Below are positions 1 through 7,299 of a stretch of 24,684 bases of DNA, piece after piece (within the stretch, counting starts at the first letter, position 1; the number at the start of each line of letters is the position of its first letter). The notes under the pieces are model-generated. The model saw nothing but the letters and a program-made list of their open reading frames with translations. It made no database searches and had not been told where the DNA came from. The DNA is from Phocaeicola sp. (GTDB lineage Bacteria; Bacteroidota; Bacteroidia; Bacteroidales; Bacteroidaceae), in the NCBI GenBank assembly GCA_020026175.1, contig JAHHQV010000043.1, positions 1 to 24,684 on the forward strand. The letters run 5' to 3'. Both the position numbers and the translations under genes were made by a program.

Positions 1-584
1 GAACAGACGGAAGAAACTACTACATAAAGCTGCATAAGATGAATGTGGATGCGTTCCGTCCTTTCATAAGGATTGGCGAAATAGGACGCCATCATCATGA
101 GGAAAAGCAGAACTGGCTGTATAAGGAGTTTGTTGTGGCCAAACATAAGATAGGCTATACAAAGGCAGCACAGAATTATAATGAGGAAATCCGCACTTGG
201 AAAATTGACGGTGCCCCCAATACCTGGTGGAGGGTAAACGGAGTGGTAACGGATGCTACAGTGCCGGGAGGCATTAATGGTCAGTACTATTATATGGGAG
301 AAGAAAACAGTCTGGCATTCGACTATTATGAACTAGATGACAGTAAAGACAAGCATCACTGGCGTATGCCCAACCTGCGCGAGGCATCTATAATGAGCAT
401 GGTGTTTCCGGAAAGTTGGTTTGGAGGGAAAAACGTATCCATCACCTCGGGTACGCAGAGCACTAACCTAGGTCCCAAAAGTACGAAGATACCATTCTGG
501 AATATCCGTCCGAATTCCATTGTGCGTATGTCGGACAATGAAGTAATAAATTTTTACGTTCGCGGTGTGTACGATGTGCAGTAG
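1..584 (+). CDS. C-terminal part of a fimbrillin-tip-like (DUF4906-type) surface protein, 5' truncated
   Basis: The reading frame is already open at base 3 and runs through the first ATG at 39 without a stop, so this is the last ~194 residues of a larger protein cut by the window edge, not a gene starting at 39. The tail has the layout I associate with large Bacteroidales fimbrial tip or DUF4906-type surface proteins: a tryptophan-rich stretch, the motif WRMPNLREASIMSM (usually WRxPNxRE in these families), then a final strand ending FYVRGVYDVQ, like the common (R)CVYDx ending. The signal peptide and lipobox would lie upstream and cannot be checked. The likely role is an exported adhesin or minor pilus subunit. 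The family call rests on remembered motifs, so the exact subfamily is uncertain. Confidence 0.6.
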   Translation, partial: TDGRNYYIKLHKMNVDAFRPFIRIGEIGRHHHEEKQNWLYKEFVVAKHKIGYTKAAQNYNEEIRTWKIDGAPNTWWRVNGVVTDATVPGGINGQYYYMGEENSLAFDYYELDDSKDKHHWRMPNLREASIMSMVFPESWFGGKNVSITSGTQSTNLGPKSTKIPFWNIRPNSIVRMSDNEVINFYVRGVYDVQ

Positions 585-606
585 TCTTGTTTGTTTTGAT
601 ATTCTG

Positions 607-659
607 TCCTAAGGTATTCCTCTTGATACAATCAAAGTATCGGGAGGAATACCTTAGGG
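607..659 (+). terminator. Large near-perfect hairpin after the surface-protein gene
   Basis: Arms at 609-622 and 644-657 are exact reverse complements (14 bp). The stem continues inward through 625-629 and 637-641, leaving a loop of about 7 bases. No T-run follows, so it may be an RNA 3'-end stabiliser or processing structure rather than a classical terminator. It lies 25 bases after the stop codon of the plus-strand gene. Confidence 0.5.
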
Positions 660-671
660 TATATAGATACA

Positions 672-738
672 AAGCGATAAAAAAAGACGATAGAAAGCTT
701 TTATTATATCAGCTTTCTATCGTCTTTTTTTATCGCTT
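672..738. terminator. Bidirectional rho-independent terminator between the surface-protein gene and rpsP
   Basis: Arms 672-699 and 711-738 are perfect 28-base reverse complements around an 11-base loop. Each arm contains a run of seven A (679-685) or seven T (725-731), so a GC-containing core followed by a U-run forms on either strand. It serves the convergent plus-strand surface gene and minus-strand rpsP. Confidence 0.9.
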
Positions 739-763
739 GCTCTTTTGAGAGAAAGGAAACGAA

Positions 764-1294
764 TTATGCTTCAGTAGATTCTTCAGTAGATACTTCAGTA
801 GTAGATTCTTCAGATTCAGCCTTTGCAGCTTCTTCTGCAGCTTTCTTCTCAGCTACCTTCTTAGCAATTTCTTCGTTTATTTTCTTTTCAGCTTCAAGAC
901 GTGCTTTAGCTTCAGCCTTTTTTTCTTCGTCTTGTTTTGCTTTCAATGCAGCAAGTCCATTCTGCTTGTTTTCTTTCCAAGCGTTGAACTTGACTTCAGC
1001 CTGAGCTTCGTCGAATGCACCTTTAGCTACACCACCAAGCAGGTGTTTCTTCATGTAAACACCTTCTTTAGAAAGGATGTTGCGTACAGTGTCAGTAGGC
1101 TGTGCACCAACCAATACCCAGTGCAATGCACGTTCAAAATTCAAATCTACTGTGGCAGGATTGGTATTAGGGTTGTAAGTACCAATTTTTTCAGTAAATC
1201 TACCATCACGTGGTGCTCTTGCGTCTGCAATGACGATTGAATAGAACGCATATCCTTTGCGTCCGTTTCTCTGCAATCTGATTTTAGTTGCCAT
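764..1294 (-). CDS. rpsP: 30S ribosomal protein S16 with long charged C-terminal extension
   Basis: Structural protein of the small ribosomal subunit, binding 16S rRNA. The first ~85 residues are canonical S16: the start MATKIRLQRNGRKGYAFYSIVIAD, then DGRFTEKIGTYNP, then ERALHWVLVGAQPTDTVRNILSKEGV. The remaining ~90 residues are Lys/Glu/Ala-rich with a likely coiled-coil stretch and end in a Ser/Thr/Glu tail. Generic S16 is about 80-90 residues; long tails of this type occur in Bacteroidetes S16, so 176 residues is normal here. The gene is monocistronic, with its own promoter at 1358-1391 and the terminator at 672-738. It is not followed by rimM, trmD or rplS as in many other bacteria. Confidence 0.97.
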   Translation of the reverse strand: MATKIRLQRNGRKGYAFYSIVIADARAPRDGRFTEKIGTYNPNTNPATVDLNFERALHWVLVGAQPTDTVRNILSKEGVYMKKHLLGGVAKGAFDEAQAEVKFNAWKENKQNGLAALKAKQDEEKKAEAKARLEAEKKINEEIAKKVAEKKAAEEAAKAESEESTTEVSTEESTEA

Positions 1295-1357
1295 TTTTAA
1301 TCTTTGATTTTAATTTATTAATGATTTGAATTATGCTATCATCTCGTAATAGCGGTG

Positions 1358-1391
1358 CAAATGTACGCCTTTATCTTTTGTTGTACAAAAA
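1358..1391 (-). promoter_or_regulatory. Bacteroidetes-type promoter of rpsP
   Basis: On the minus strand a TTTTTG -33 element (1386-1391) is followed, after exactly 20 bases, by TACATTTG (1358-1365), a full match to the TAnnTTTG -7 consensus. The start codon lies about 60 bases downstream, leaving a leader of roughly 55 bases. Confidence 0.85.
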
Positions 1392-1424
1392 CTTACGTCT
1401 TATTATAGTGTTTTTTAACCGTTT

Positions 1425-3413
1425 TTATTTTTTTATTGTCATACTTGCCTTTATGAGATAAACTATAAGCAGTGCATATACTAATATAGAAACCATCTGG
1501 CTCATAGGATTGGCAAGCCATTCTTCGTTTATAAGATTGATGTCGTAATATCTCATTATTGCGCTCACTACTCCCATCAAGGCTCCTCCGGCAATGAATC
1601 CCGATGCAAGGAGAGTACCCTTTTCGCCACGTTCACGGTTGACTTCCGTGTCTTTGCAGCGTGTCGTTACATACCAGTTTATGGCACCACCCACCAACAG
1701 TGGAAGGTTCAGTTCAAGAGGGATGAACATACCGAGTGCAAAAGCCAGTGCAGGAACGTTGAAATAGGTAAGTATCAGAGCCAGTACTGCACCTGCGCCG
1801 TATAAGGCCCAAGGAGCTCCCACACCGTTCATAAGAGGGTCGATTACAGCTGCCATTGCATTGGCTTGTGGGGCGGCAAGCTGTCCGCTGGTAAAACCAT
1901 ATGAATCGTTCAATACCATTATCACTCCGCCTACTGTAGCAGCCGAAACCAATGTGCCGAGGAATTTCCATGTTTCTTGCTTTTGTGGGGTGCTACCCAG
2001 CCAATATCCTATTTTAAGGTCAGTGATGAATCCTCCTGCCATAGATAGTGCTGTACATACCACACCACCCATTACGAGTGCTGCCACCATGCCGGTAGAA
2101 CCTTTCAGACCTACAGCCACCATTATTACGGAAGCAAGGATAAGAGTCATCAGTGTCATTCCGGATACTGGATTTGTTCCTACTATGGCTATGGCATTGG
2201 CTGCCACAGTGGTGAAGAGGAATGATATGCCTGCCACAAGAAGTATTGCCACTATGGTGTGAAGCACATTGCCTTGCATTACATCGAAATAGAAGAACAT
2301 CAATACAAGAAGAAGCGTGAATATCGAACCGAATGCAATAATCTTCATAGGAATGTCGCGCTGTGTACGTTCTGTTTCGGCTTCGGATTTTTTGCCTCCC
2401 ATTTCACTGGCAGCAAGACTTACTGCACCTTTTATTATTCCCCACGAGCGGACTATGCCTATGATGCCTGCCATAGCTATACCGCCTATTCCTATGCTTT
2501 TGGCATATTCGCTGAAAATCATTTCGGGCGACATTTCGCCTACTGTCATGCTGATGGCAGGATTCCAGGTGTTGAGTATCTGGTTGCCAAACAGCAAGGC
2601 AAATCCAGGTACGATGACAAACCATACCACGGCAGAACCGGCACAGATGATGGCTGCATATTTCAGTCCTACTATATATCCAAGTCCTAATACGGCAGCT
2701 CCTGTATTGATTTTGAATACGAGTTTGAACTTCTCGGCTACGGTCTCGCCAAGTCCGCATACACGGCTTGTAAAGTTTTCGTTCCACCAGCCGAATGTGC
2801 CTACGATGAAATCGTATAATCCTCCTACAAGTCCTGCCATAAGAAGAGGCTTGGCCTGATCGCCGCCCTTTTCGCCCGAGATAAGTACCTGTGTACTGGC
2901 TGTAGCTTCGGGGAAAGGATATTCGCCATGTTTGTCTTTTACGAAATATTTACGGAACGGGATGAGGAAAAGAATTCCTAATATACCACCCAACAGTGAA
3001 CTGATGAACATCTGCATGAAGTTGACAGTCATTTCGGGGTATTTCTCTTGAAGGATGTAGAGTGCAGGAAGGGTGAAGATTGCGCCTGCCACTATTACTC
3101 CCGAGCATGCTCCTATGGACTGAATCATTACATTCTCGCCCAGTGCGTTCTTTCGTTTTGTGGCACTCGACACTCCAACGGCAATGATGGCAATAGGAAT
3201 GGCTGCTTCGAATACCTGACCTACTTTAAGTCCGAGATAGGCTGCGGCAGCCGAAAATATCACTGCCATAATGATACCCCACGTTACTGACCAAAGGTTT
3301 ACTTCGGGATAGTTTTTGGAAGGCGACATAAGTGGTTCGTACTTTTCGCCCGGTTTCAGTGGACGGAATGCGTTTTCGGGCAGTCCCGTCTGTTTTTCAT
3401 GTTCTGTTTTCAT
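1425..3413 (-). CDS. OPT-family (oligopeptide transporter) membrane protein
   Basis: A 662-residue polytopic inner-membrane protein with about 14 or more hydrophobic segments. It begins with a short cytoplasmic N-terminus (residues 1-40), then a helix with AAAYLGLKVGQVFEAAIP, which is typical of bacterial OPT/YSL proteins. Further features are VLISGEKGGDQAKPL near residue 180, INTGAAVLGLGYIVGL near 235 and VGTNPVSGMTLMTL near 415. OPT proteins import small peptides or metal chelates, probably by proton coupling; the substrate cannot be told from sequence. It lies 47 bases downstream of the Rpn-like gene on the same strand, and I see no TAnnTTTG promoter in the gap, so co-transcription is possible. 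No clear terminator follows before the rpsP promoter. Confidence 0.9.
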   Translation of the reverse strand: MKTEHEKQTGLPENAFRPLKPGEKYEPLMSPSKNYPEVNLWSVTWGIIMAVIFSAAAAYLGLKVGQVFEAAIPIAIIAVGVSSATKRKNALGENVMIQSIGACSGVIVAGAIFTLPALYILQEKYPEMTVNFMQMFISSLLGGILGILFLIPFRKYFVKDKHGEYPFPEATASTQVLISGEKGGDQAKPLLMAGLVGGLYDFIVGTFGWWNENFTSRVCGLGETVAEKFKLVFKINTGAAVLGLGYIVGLKYAAIICAGSAVVWFVIVPGFALLFGNQILNTWNPAISMTVGEMSPEMIFSEYAKSIGIGGIAMAGIIGIVRSWGIIKGAVSLAASEMGGKKSEAETERTQRDIPMKIIAFGSIFTLLLVLMFFYFDVMQGNVLHTIVAILLVAGISFLFTTVAANAIAIVGTNPVSGMTLMTLILASVIMVAVGLKGSTGMVAALVMGGVVCTALSMAGGFITDLKIGYWLGSTPQKQETWKFLGTLVSAATVGGVIMVLNDSYGFTSGQLAAPQANAMAAVIDPLMNGVGAPWALYGAGAVLALILTYFNVPALAFALGMFIPLELNLPLLVGGAINWYVTTRCKDTEVNRERGEKGTLLASGFIAGGALMGVVSAIMRYYDINLINEEWLANPMSQMVSILVYALLIVYLIKASMTIKK

Positions 3414-3460
3414 GTGTCTTTTATGTTATGAGTTATTTTCTTCGGGATGTGTTTATTTTG

Positions 3461-4345
3461 TCATTTCAATTGAATGATTTGCTCTTCTGTAAGTCCCGTT
3501 GCTATGGCTATGCTTGAAATGTCTATACCTTGTGCAAGAAGACTGGATGCTATTTTAAAGCGTTCTTCCGCTTTTCCTTCTGCTCTTCCTTCTTCTCTTC
3601 CTTCCGCTCTTCCTTCTTCTCTTTCTGTATAAATGTTGTTACGTAATATAACAATATTGTCAAGATGTCTGTAGTATGCACTCAGTTCATCCTTACTCAT
3701 TCTGTCCAGCTTCAATCTCTCTCTGACGACATCCAATCCGGGTGCCTTTGCATCTTGTGGAATGTCACCTGTATTCAGGTAATAAATCCATTCTTCCAAA
3801 GGAGTCTTTGCTACTTTGTTGAAGTCGTTGACTTTCAGAATATAATATTCTGGGTACAGCTGGCTTACAGTATCTACCTGGAATGTCTGACGCTGGAAAG
3901 GTGAGAGCTCAAGTATATCGTTTTCATGAAGGCCTCTGAATTCAGTCTTCCCATGATATACTGTATCTTTGCCGGAGCCAAGCGAGAAATATACAATGTT
4001 GATGCTATATACTTTTCTTACCTTTTCGTATCCCTCACCACGATTTATGTATTCGGTTACAAGTTTTGAAGTTCCGAACAGCATGCGCTGGAAGTAGGCA
4101 TACTCATTGTTGTTCTGCACCTCAATCAAGACCAAATCTCCTTTAGAATTTTCTGCCAAAAGGTCTACCCGGTTATATTTGTCGAATTCATCTTCTTGGT
4201 TGCTTTCGCTTTCAAGCAGTTTTTGAATAACTATTCTTTCATTCAAAAGTGTGGTCAGTAATCCTTCGAGGACACTGAAATTGGCTTTGTTGCGCAATAG
4301 ACGCTTCATAGCCCAGTCGAAACGTATGTATTTGTTCATAAACAA
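3461..4345 (-). CDS. Rpn family / PD-(D/E)XK nuclease family protein
   Basis: A 294-residue protein of the Rpn (recombination-promoting nuclease, formerly 'putative transposase', PDDEXK_2) family. The PD-(D/E)XK core is visible: D61 in NRVDLLAEN, then E75 and Q77 in LVLIEVQN. The opening YIRFDWAMKRLLRNKANFSVLEGLL is characteristic. Near residues 240-260 there is an imperfect EEGRAEG/AEGKAEE repeat, then a short C-terminal helical segment ending in GLTEEQIIQLK; this tail is common in the family. Rpn proteins in E. coli are DNA endonucleases that stimulate recombination, and phage-defence or toxin roles have been suggested for some. No terminal repeats surround it, so I do not call it a transposon. 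A weak -7-like CAACTTTG lies just upstream on the minus strand. Confidence 0.88.
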   Translation of the reverse strand: MFMNKYIRFDWAMKRLLRNKANFSVLEGLLTTLLNERIVIQKLLESESNQEDEFDKYNRVDLLAENSKGDLVLIEVQNNNEYAYFQRMLFGTSKLVTEYINRGEGYEKVRKVYSINIVYFSLGSGKDTVYHGKTEFRGLHENDILELSPFQRQTFQVDTVSQLYPEYYILKVNDFNKVAKTPLEEWIYYLNTGDIPQDAKAPGLDVVRERLKLDRMSKDELSAYYRHLDNIVILRNNIYTEREEGRAEGREEGRAEGKAEERFKIASSLLAQGIDISSIAIATGLTEEQIIQLK

Positions 4346-4397
4346 GAATGTATTATAACTTTAAGTGCAAAGTTGGTTGGATATTTCAGATATATTA

Positions 4398-4440
4398 AAT
4401 GAGGTCCTTATGGAATTGTATATTTCATGAGGACCTCATT
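4398..4440 (-). terminator. Hairpin terminator after the DUF1573 gene
   Basis: Arms 4398-4408 and 4430-4440 are exact 11-base complements, and the stem extends inward with further A-T and wobble pairs. It lies between the stop of the DUF1573 gene (4457) and the start of the Rpn gene (4345). On the minus strand it is followed by TTTAATAT, a weak U-run. Confidence 0.65.
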
Positions 4441-4456
4441 CGGAAATGTTAATACG

Positions 4457-4849
4457 TTATTCAGCTCCTATGGCAGGTGTCATGTCGCCTTTCACTACCA
4501 GACGTACGATTTCAGATTTGGCATTTGTGCGGAGTGTGATGGTCTTCTGGAATCTTCCCGGAAACTTTCCGGCACCGTTGTATGTTACTTTTATCTCACC
4601 GCTCTCTCCTGGACGGATAGGTTCTTTGGGATAGAGGGGAACGGTGCATCCGCATGTGGCTATAGCCTGGTGTATAACCAAAGGTCCGTCGCCTGTGTTG
4701 GTAAACTTGAATGTACATGTCACTTTAGGACTTTTTTCGGAAAAACTGCCGAAATCGTGAGTGGTGCTTTCAAACTTTATGTCGGCACCTGCATAAGCCA
4801 TTATTGCGCCTATGAACAATGATAGGGTAGTAAGAATAATCTTTTTCAT
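4457..4849 (-). CDS. DUF1573 domain exported protein
   Basis: A 130-residue protein with an N-terminal signal peptide (MKKIILTTLSLFIGAIMAYA, cut likely after residue 20) followed by one Ig-like DUF1573 (ASPM/SPD-2/Hydin-like) domain. Its hallmarks are HDFGSFSE near residue 31, CTFKFTNTGDGPLVI, the ATCGCTVP motif (C66, C68), PIRPGESGEIKVTYN and a closing TLRTNA strand. The molecular function is not established; these are abundant periplasmic or surface single-domain proteins in Bacteroidetes. It follows the relA homologue by about 100 bases with no terminator between them, so it may be its distal operon partner, and it is closed by the hairpin at 4398-4440. A 7-of-8 match to the -7 box (TAAATTTA, about 4875-4882) could be its own promoter. 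Confidence 0.9.
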   Translation of the reverse strand: MKKIILTTLSLFIGAIMAYAGADIKFESTTHDFGSFSEKSPKVTCTFKFTNTGDGPLVIHQAIATCGCTVPLYPKEPIRPGESGEIKVTYNGAGKFPGRFQKTITLRTNAKSEIVRLVVKGDMTPAIGAE

Positions 4850-4951
4850 CTTTATTTTTTTTATATAGTGTTGTAAATTTACTTCAATATTGCAAATCTG
4901 AGATTCTGTTATTACTATAATTAACTATATCAAATATGTAAACTGCTGATT

Positions 4952-7180
4952 TTAACCTCGGTTTACTTGTTTTACTCCCTTTATGGTACGCAGTTTCTTT
5001 ATAAGGGCTTCCAACTTTGAATTGTCGTCTACCATAACAGTGAGCATTCCGGAGAATAATCCGTCATGCGAATCGACACTTATAGAACGCAGCAGGATGT
5101 TGCTCTCCTTGTTGATGATGGAAGTGATGTTTGTGACTATACCTATATCATCATGTCCTATAATCTTTATGGTGATAGGGTATTGTTTACCGGCACTTTT
5201 TCCTGCCCAGCGGGCACGCACTATCCTGTATGGAAATTTCGATTTCATCTGATGAGAGTTTGGACAGTCGCACCTGTGAATCTTTATACCTCCCGAAATT
5301 GTGACAAATCCGAATACTTCATCTCCATAAATAGGGTTACAGCATTTTGCCAGATTAAAGTCGATACCTTTCAGATTCTGGTCGATGACAAGCACATCGT
5401 CCTTGAAGTAGCTCTTTGCGTCGGCATTCTGCTGGAGGTTGTATCCTTCGGCACTTCGGTATATCACATCCTCGCGCTGTTCTGTTTCGCGCTTCTGCAT
5501 TTCCTGATATTTGTCGATTATGGCGTTGATGTCACTCGACTCGTCTGCTATGCTTTTGTAGAAGTCTGTAACTGTCTTGAAACCAAGTTTCTTTATCAGC
5601 TTCATCATTAAGGCTTCATCGTATTCTATCTTCTTGTTCTTGAATTTTCTTTCAAGAGTTTCGCGGGCAAACTGCGACTGTCGGGCTGCCATCTCTTTTA
5701 GTGCCTGACGAATCTTCGATTTAGCCTTTGATGTGGTGACAAAGTTAAGCCAGTCTTGTTTGGGAACCTGTGTGCCTGATGTCATAATCTCCACCTGGTC
5801 GCCGCTATTGAGTATATGGCGTAGCGGCACATTCTTTCCGTTTACTTTCGCTCCTATACATTTGCTTCCCAGATTGGTGTGGATGGAGAATGCGAAGTCA
5901 AGAATTGTTGCGTTCTGTGGCAGTCTGTATAAATCGCCTTTTGGCGTGAATACAAATACCTCATCTTTGTACAGCTCTAGTTTGAACTGGTCCATCACTT
6001 CTATGTCGCTGTCTGCATTTTCAAGCGTATCTCTTATAGAATTCAGCCAGTCGTCAAGTCCTGTTTCGCTCTTGATCCCTTTATATCTCCAATGTGCAGC
6101 CAATCCTTTTTCGGCTATCTCGTCCATCCTTTCTGTACGAATCTGTACTTCCACCCATTTGCCTTCGGGGCCCATGACTGTGATGTGCAGCGACTCGTAT
6201 CCGTTGCTTTTAGGCACAGAAAGCCAGTCGCGCAGACGTTTCGGGTTTGGCAGATACATATCTGTCACCAGCGAGTATGTCTGCCAACATTCTTGTTTTT
6301 CCTTGTCGAAATCAGAGTCAAGTATGATACGGATAGCAAACAGGTCGTACACTCCTTCGAAAGGACATCCCTGTTTTTTCATTTTCTGATATATGGAATG
6401 TATTGATTTGGTTCTTCCCTTGATATGGAATTTCAGTCCCGATTCTTCCAGCTTCTTCTTTATCGGCTCAATGAAGGCCTGTATATATTTGTCGCGTGTT
6501 GCTTTGGTGGCATTGAGTTTTTCTTTTATATGATAATATACATCATGTTCGGTGTATTTAAGAGAAAGGTCTTCGAGTTCTGATTTCAGTTTATATAGTC
6601 CCAGCTTGTGGGCAAGTGGTGCATAGAGATATGCAGCCTCGTTCGATACCATCAATCTGGCTTCATTGTTATCGCTGTTCTTTATCTGTCTCATCAGATT
6701 CACCCTGTCGGCAATGATGATTAGGATAACCCTCATGTCTTCGGCAAATGAGAGCAGCAGATTTCTGAAATTTTCGGATTCTATGGTAGGGCTTTTGGCA
6801 TATAGGTCGTTTATCTTGACCAGCCCTCTGATGATGCCAGCCACATCTTCGCCATATTCGTTTTTAATGGAGTCGATGGTACAAAGGTTGTATTTTACAG
6901 ATTCGTGAAGCATGATTCCAAGGATAGATGCTCTGCGCATACCTATTTCTTCGGCCACAATTACAGATGTCTGCATGTCCTTGATTATAGGATTCATGCC
7001 AAATACATTTCGGGGTAGATTCCCTTCCTTCATGATTTTTGTAAGGTGGGATTTCAGTTTCTTGCAGTCGTCTTTCTGAAGTGTATCTTTTGATAGTTTA
7101 AGTAGCCTTTTATACAACGAAAAGAGCTGAACTTTTTCTTCAGGTGTGAAAAAAACAGTTTCTTCCATGGTCTTAATCAT
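4952..7180 (-). CDS. relA: Long RelA/SpoT homologue, (p)ppGpp synthetase with degenerate hydrolase domain
   Basis: The 742 residues match full-length RSH architecture. The pseudo-hydrolase HD region spans ~50-200, the synthetase ~245-370 (GRTKSIHSIYQKM, YDLFAIRII, PKSNGYESLHITVMGP, VEVQIRT, AAHWRYK). TGS is ~405-470 (VFVFTPKGDLYRLP), a helical segment follows, then the zinc-finger/RIS region with C613, C614, C637 and C639, and a C-terminal ACT domain ~668-740. The hydrolase signature is broken: where active enzymes have HDxxED this one has H92-E93-S-V-K-Y, and the later ADRxHNMR reads ADRVNLMR. It therefore probably synthesises pppGpp/ppGpp from ATP and GTP/GDP but does not degrade it, which suits a RelA-type stringent factor working with another hydrolase. 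The synthetase motif is R315-L-R-D318, closer to the RxKD type of bifunctional enzymes than to ExDD of E. coli RelA. Translation could start instead at M5 (7168). Confidence 0.92.
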   Translation of the reverse strand: MIKTMEETVFFTPEEKVQLFSLYKRLLKLSKDTLQKDDCKKLKSHLTKIMKEGNLPRNVFGMNPIIKDMQTSVIVAEEIGMRRASILGIMLHESVKYNLCTIDSIKNEYGEDVAGIIRGLVKINDLYAKSPTIESENFRNLLLSFAEDMRVILIIIADRVNLMRQIKNSDNNEARLMVSNEAAYLYAPLAHKLGLYKLKSELEDLSLKYTEHDVYYHIKEKLNATKATRDKYIQAFIEPIKKKLEESGLKFHIKGRTKSIHSIYQKMKKQGCPFEGVYDLFAIRIILDSDFDKEKQECWQTYSLVTDMYLPNPKRLRDWLSVPKSNGYESLHITVMGPEGKWVEVQIRTERMDEIAEKGLAAHWRYKGIKSETGLDDWLNSIRDTLENADSDIEVMDQFKLELYKDEVFVFTPKGDLYRLPQNATILDFAFSIHTNLGSKCIGAKVNGKNVPLRHILNSGDQVEIMTSGTQVPKQDWLNFVTTSKAKSKIRQALKEMAARQSQFARETLERKFKNKKIEYDEALMMKLIKKLGFKTVTDFYKSIADESSDINAIIDKYQEMQKRETEQREDVIYRSAEGYNLQQNADAKSYFKDDVLVIDQNLKGIDFNLAKCCNPIYGDEVFGFVTISGGIKIHRCDCPNSHQMKSKFPYRIVRARWAGKSAGKQYPITIKIIGHDDIGIVTNITSIINKESNILLRSISVDSHDGLFSGMLTVMVDDNSKLEALIKKLRTIKGVKQVNRG

Positions 7181-7220
7181 TTTATGTTGTGCGTAAAGTT
7201 AGTTTTTTTCTTAATTATAA

Positions 7221-7251
7221 TCGTTTTATTTAGTTCTTTTTTATAATTTTG
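7221..7251 (+). promoter_or_regulatory. Probable promoter of the DUF4301 gene
   Basis: TAATTTTG at 7244-7251 is a full match to the TAnnTTTG -7 box. The -33 position, 20 bases upstream, reads TCG rather than TTG, so only half of the element is good. It lies about 50 bases before the ATG at 7300, in the divergent region shared with the relA homologue. Confidence 0.5.
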
Positions 7252-7299
7252 AGCAGAATTCTATATTATAAGAGTATTTAATTGCTTAATTTATACATT

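Noticed and set aside
613..653. GGTATTCC and GGAATACC as further members of the AATACC/GGTATT half-site set
   Set aside because: They are the two arms of a transcript 3' hairpin with no promoter, so the match is best explained by chance.
1861..2859. Overlapping plus-strand open frames inside the OPT transporter gene
   Set aside because: They are shadows of the minus-strand transporter, with no family resemblance and low-complexity composition.
3560..3640. Short tandem DNA repeat
   Set aside because: The repetition encodes the EEGRAEG-type heptad-like tail of the Rpn protein and is explained by the protein sequence.
3461..4345. Treating the Rpn-like gene as part of an insertion sequence
   Set aside because: Despite the historical 'transposase' label, no terminal inverted repeats or target-site duplications are visible and the flanking genes are intact.
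5733..6389. A 218-codon plus-strand open frame opposite the relA homologue
   Set aside because: It is antisense to a clearly conserved coding region, has Ser/Pro-rich composition typical of a complementary frame, and has no promoter or recognisable domain.
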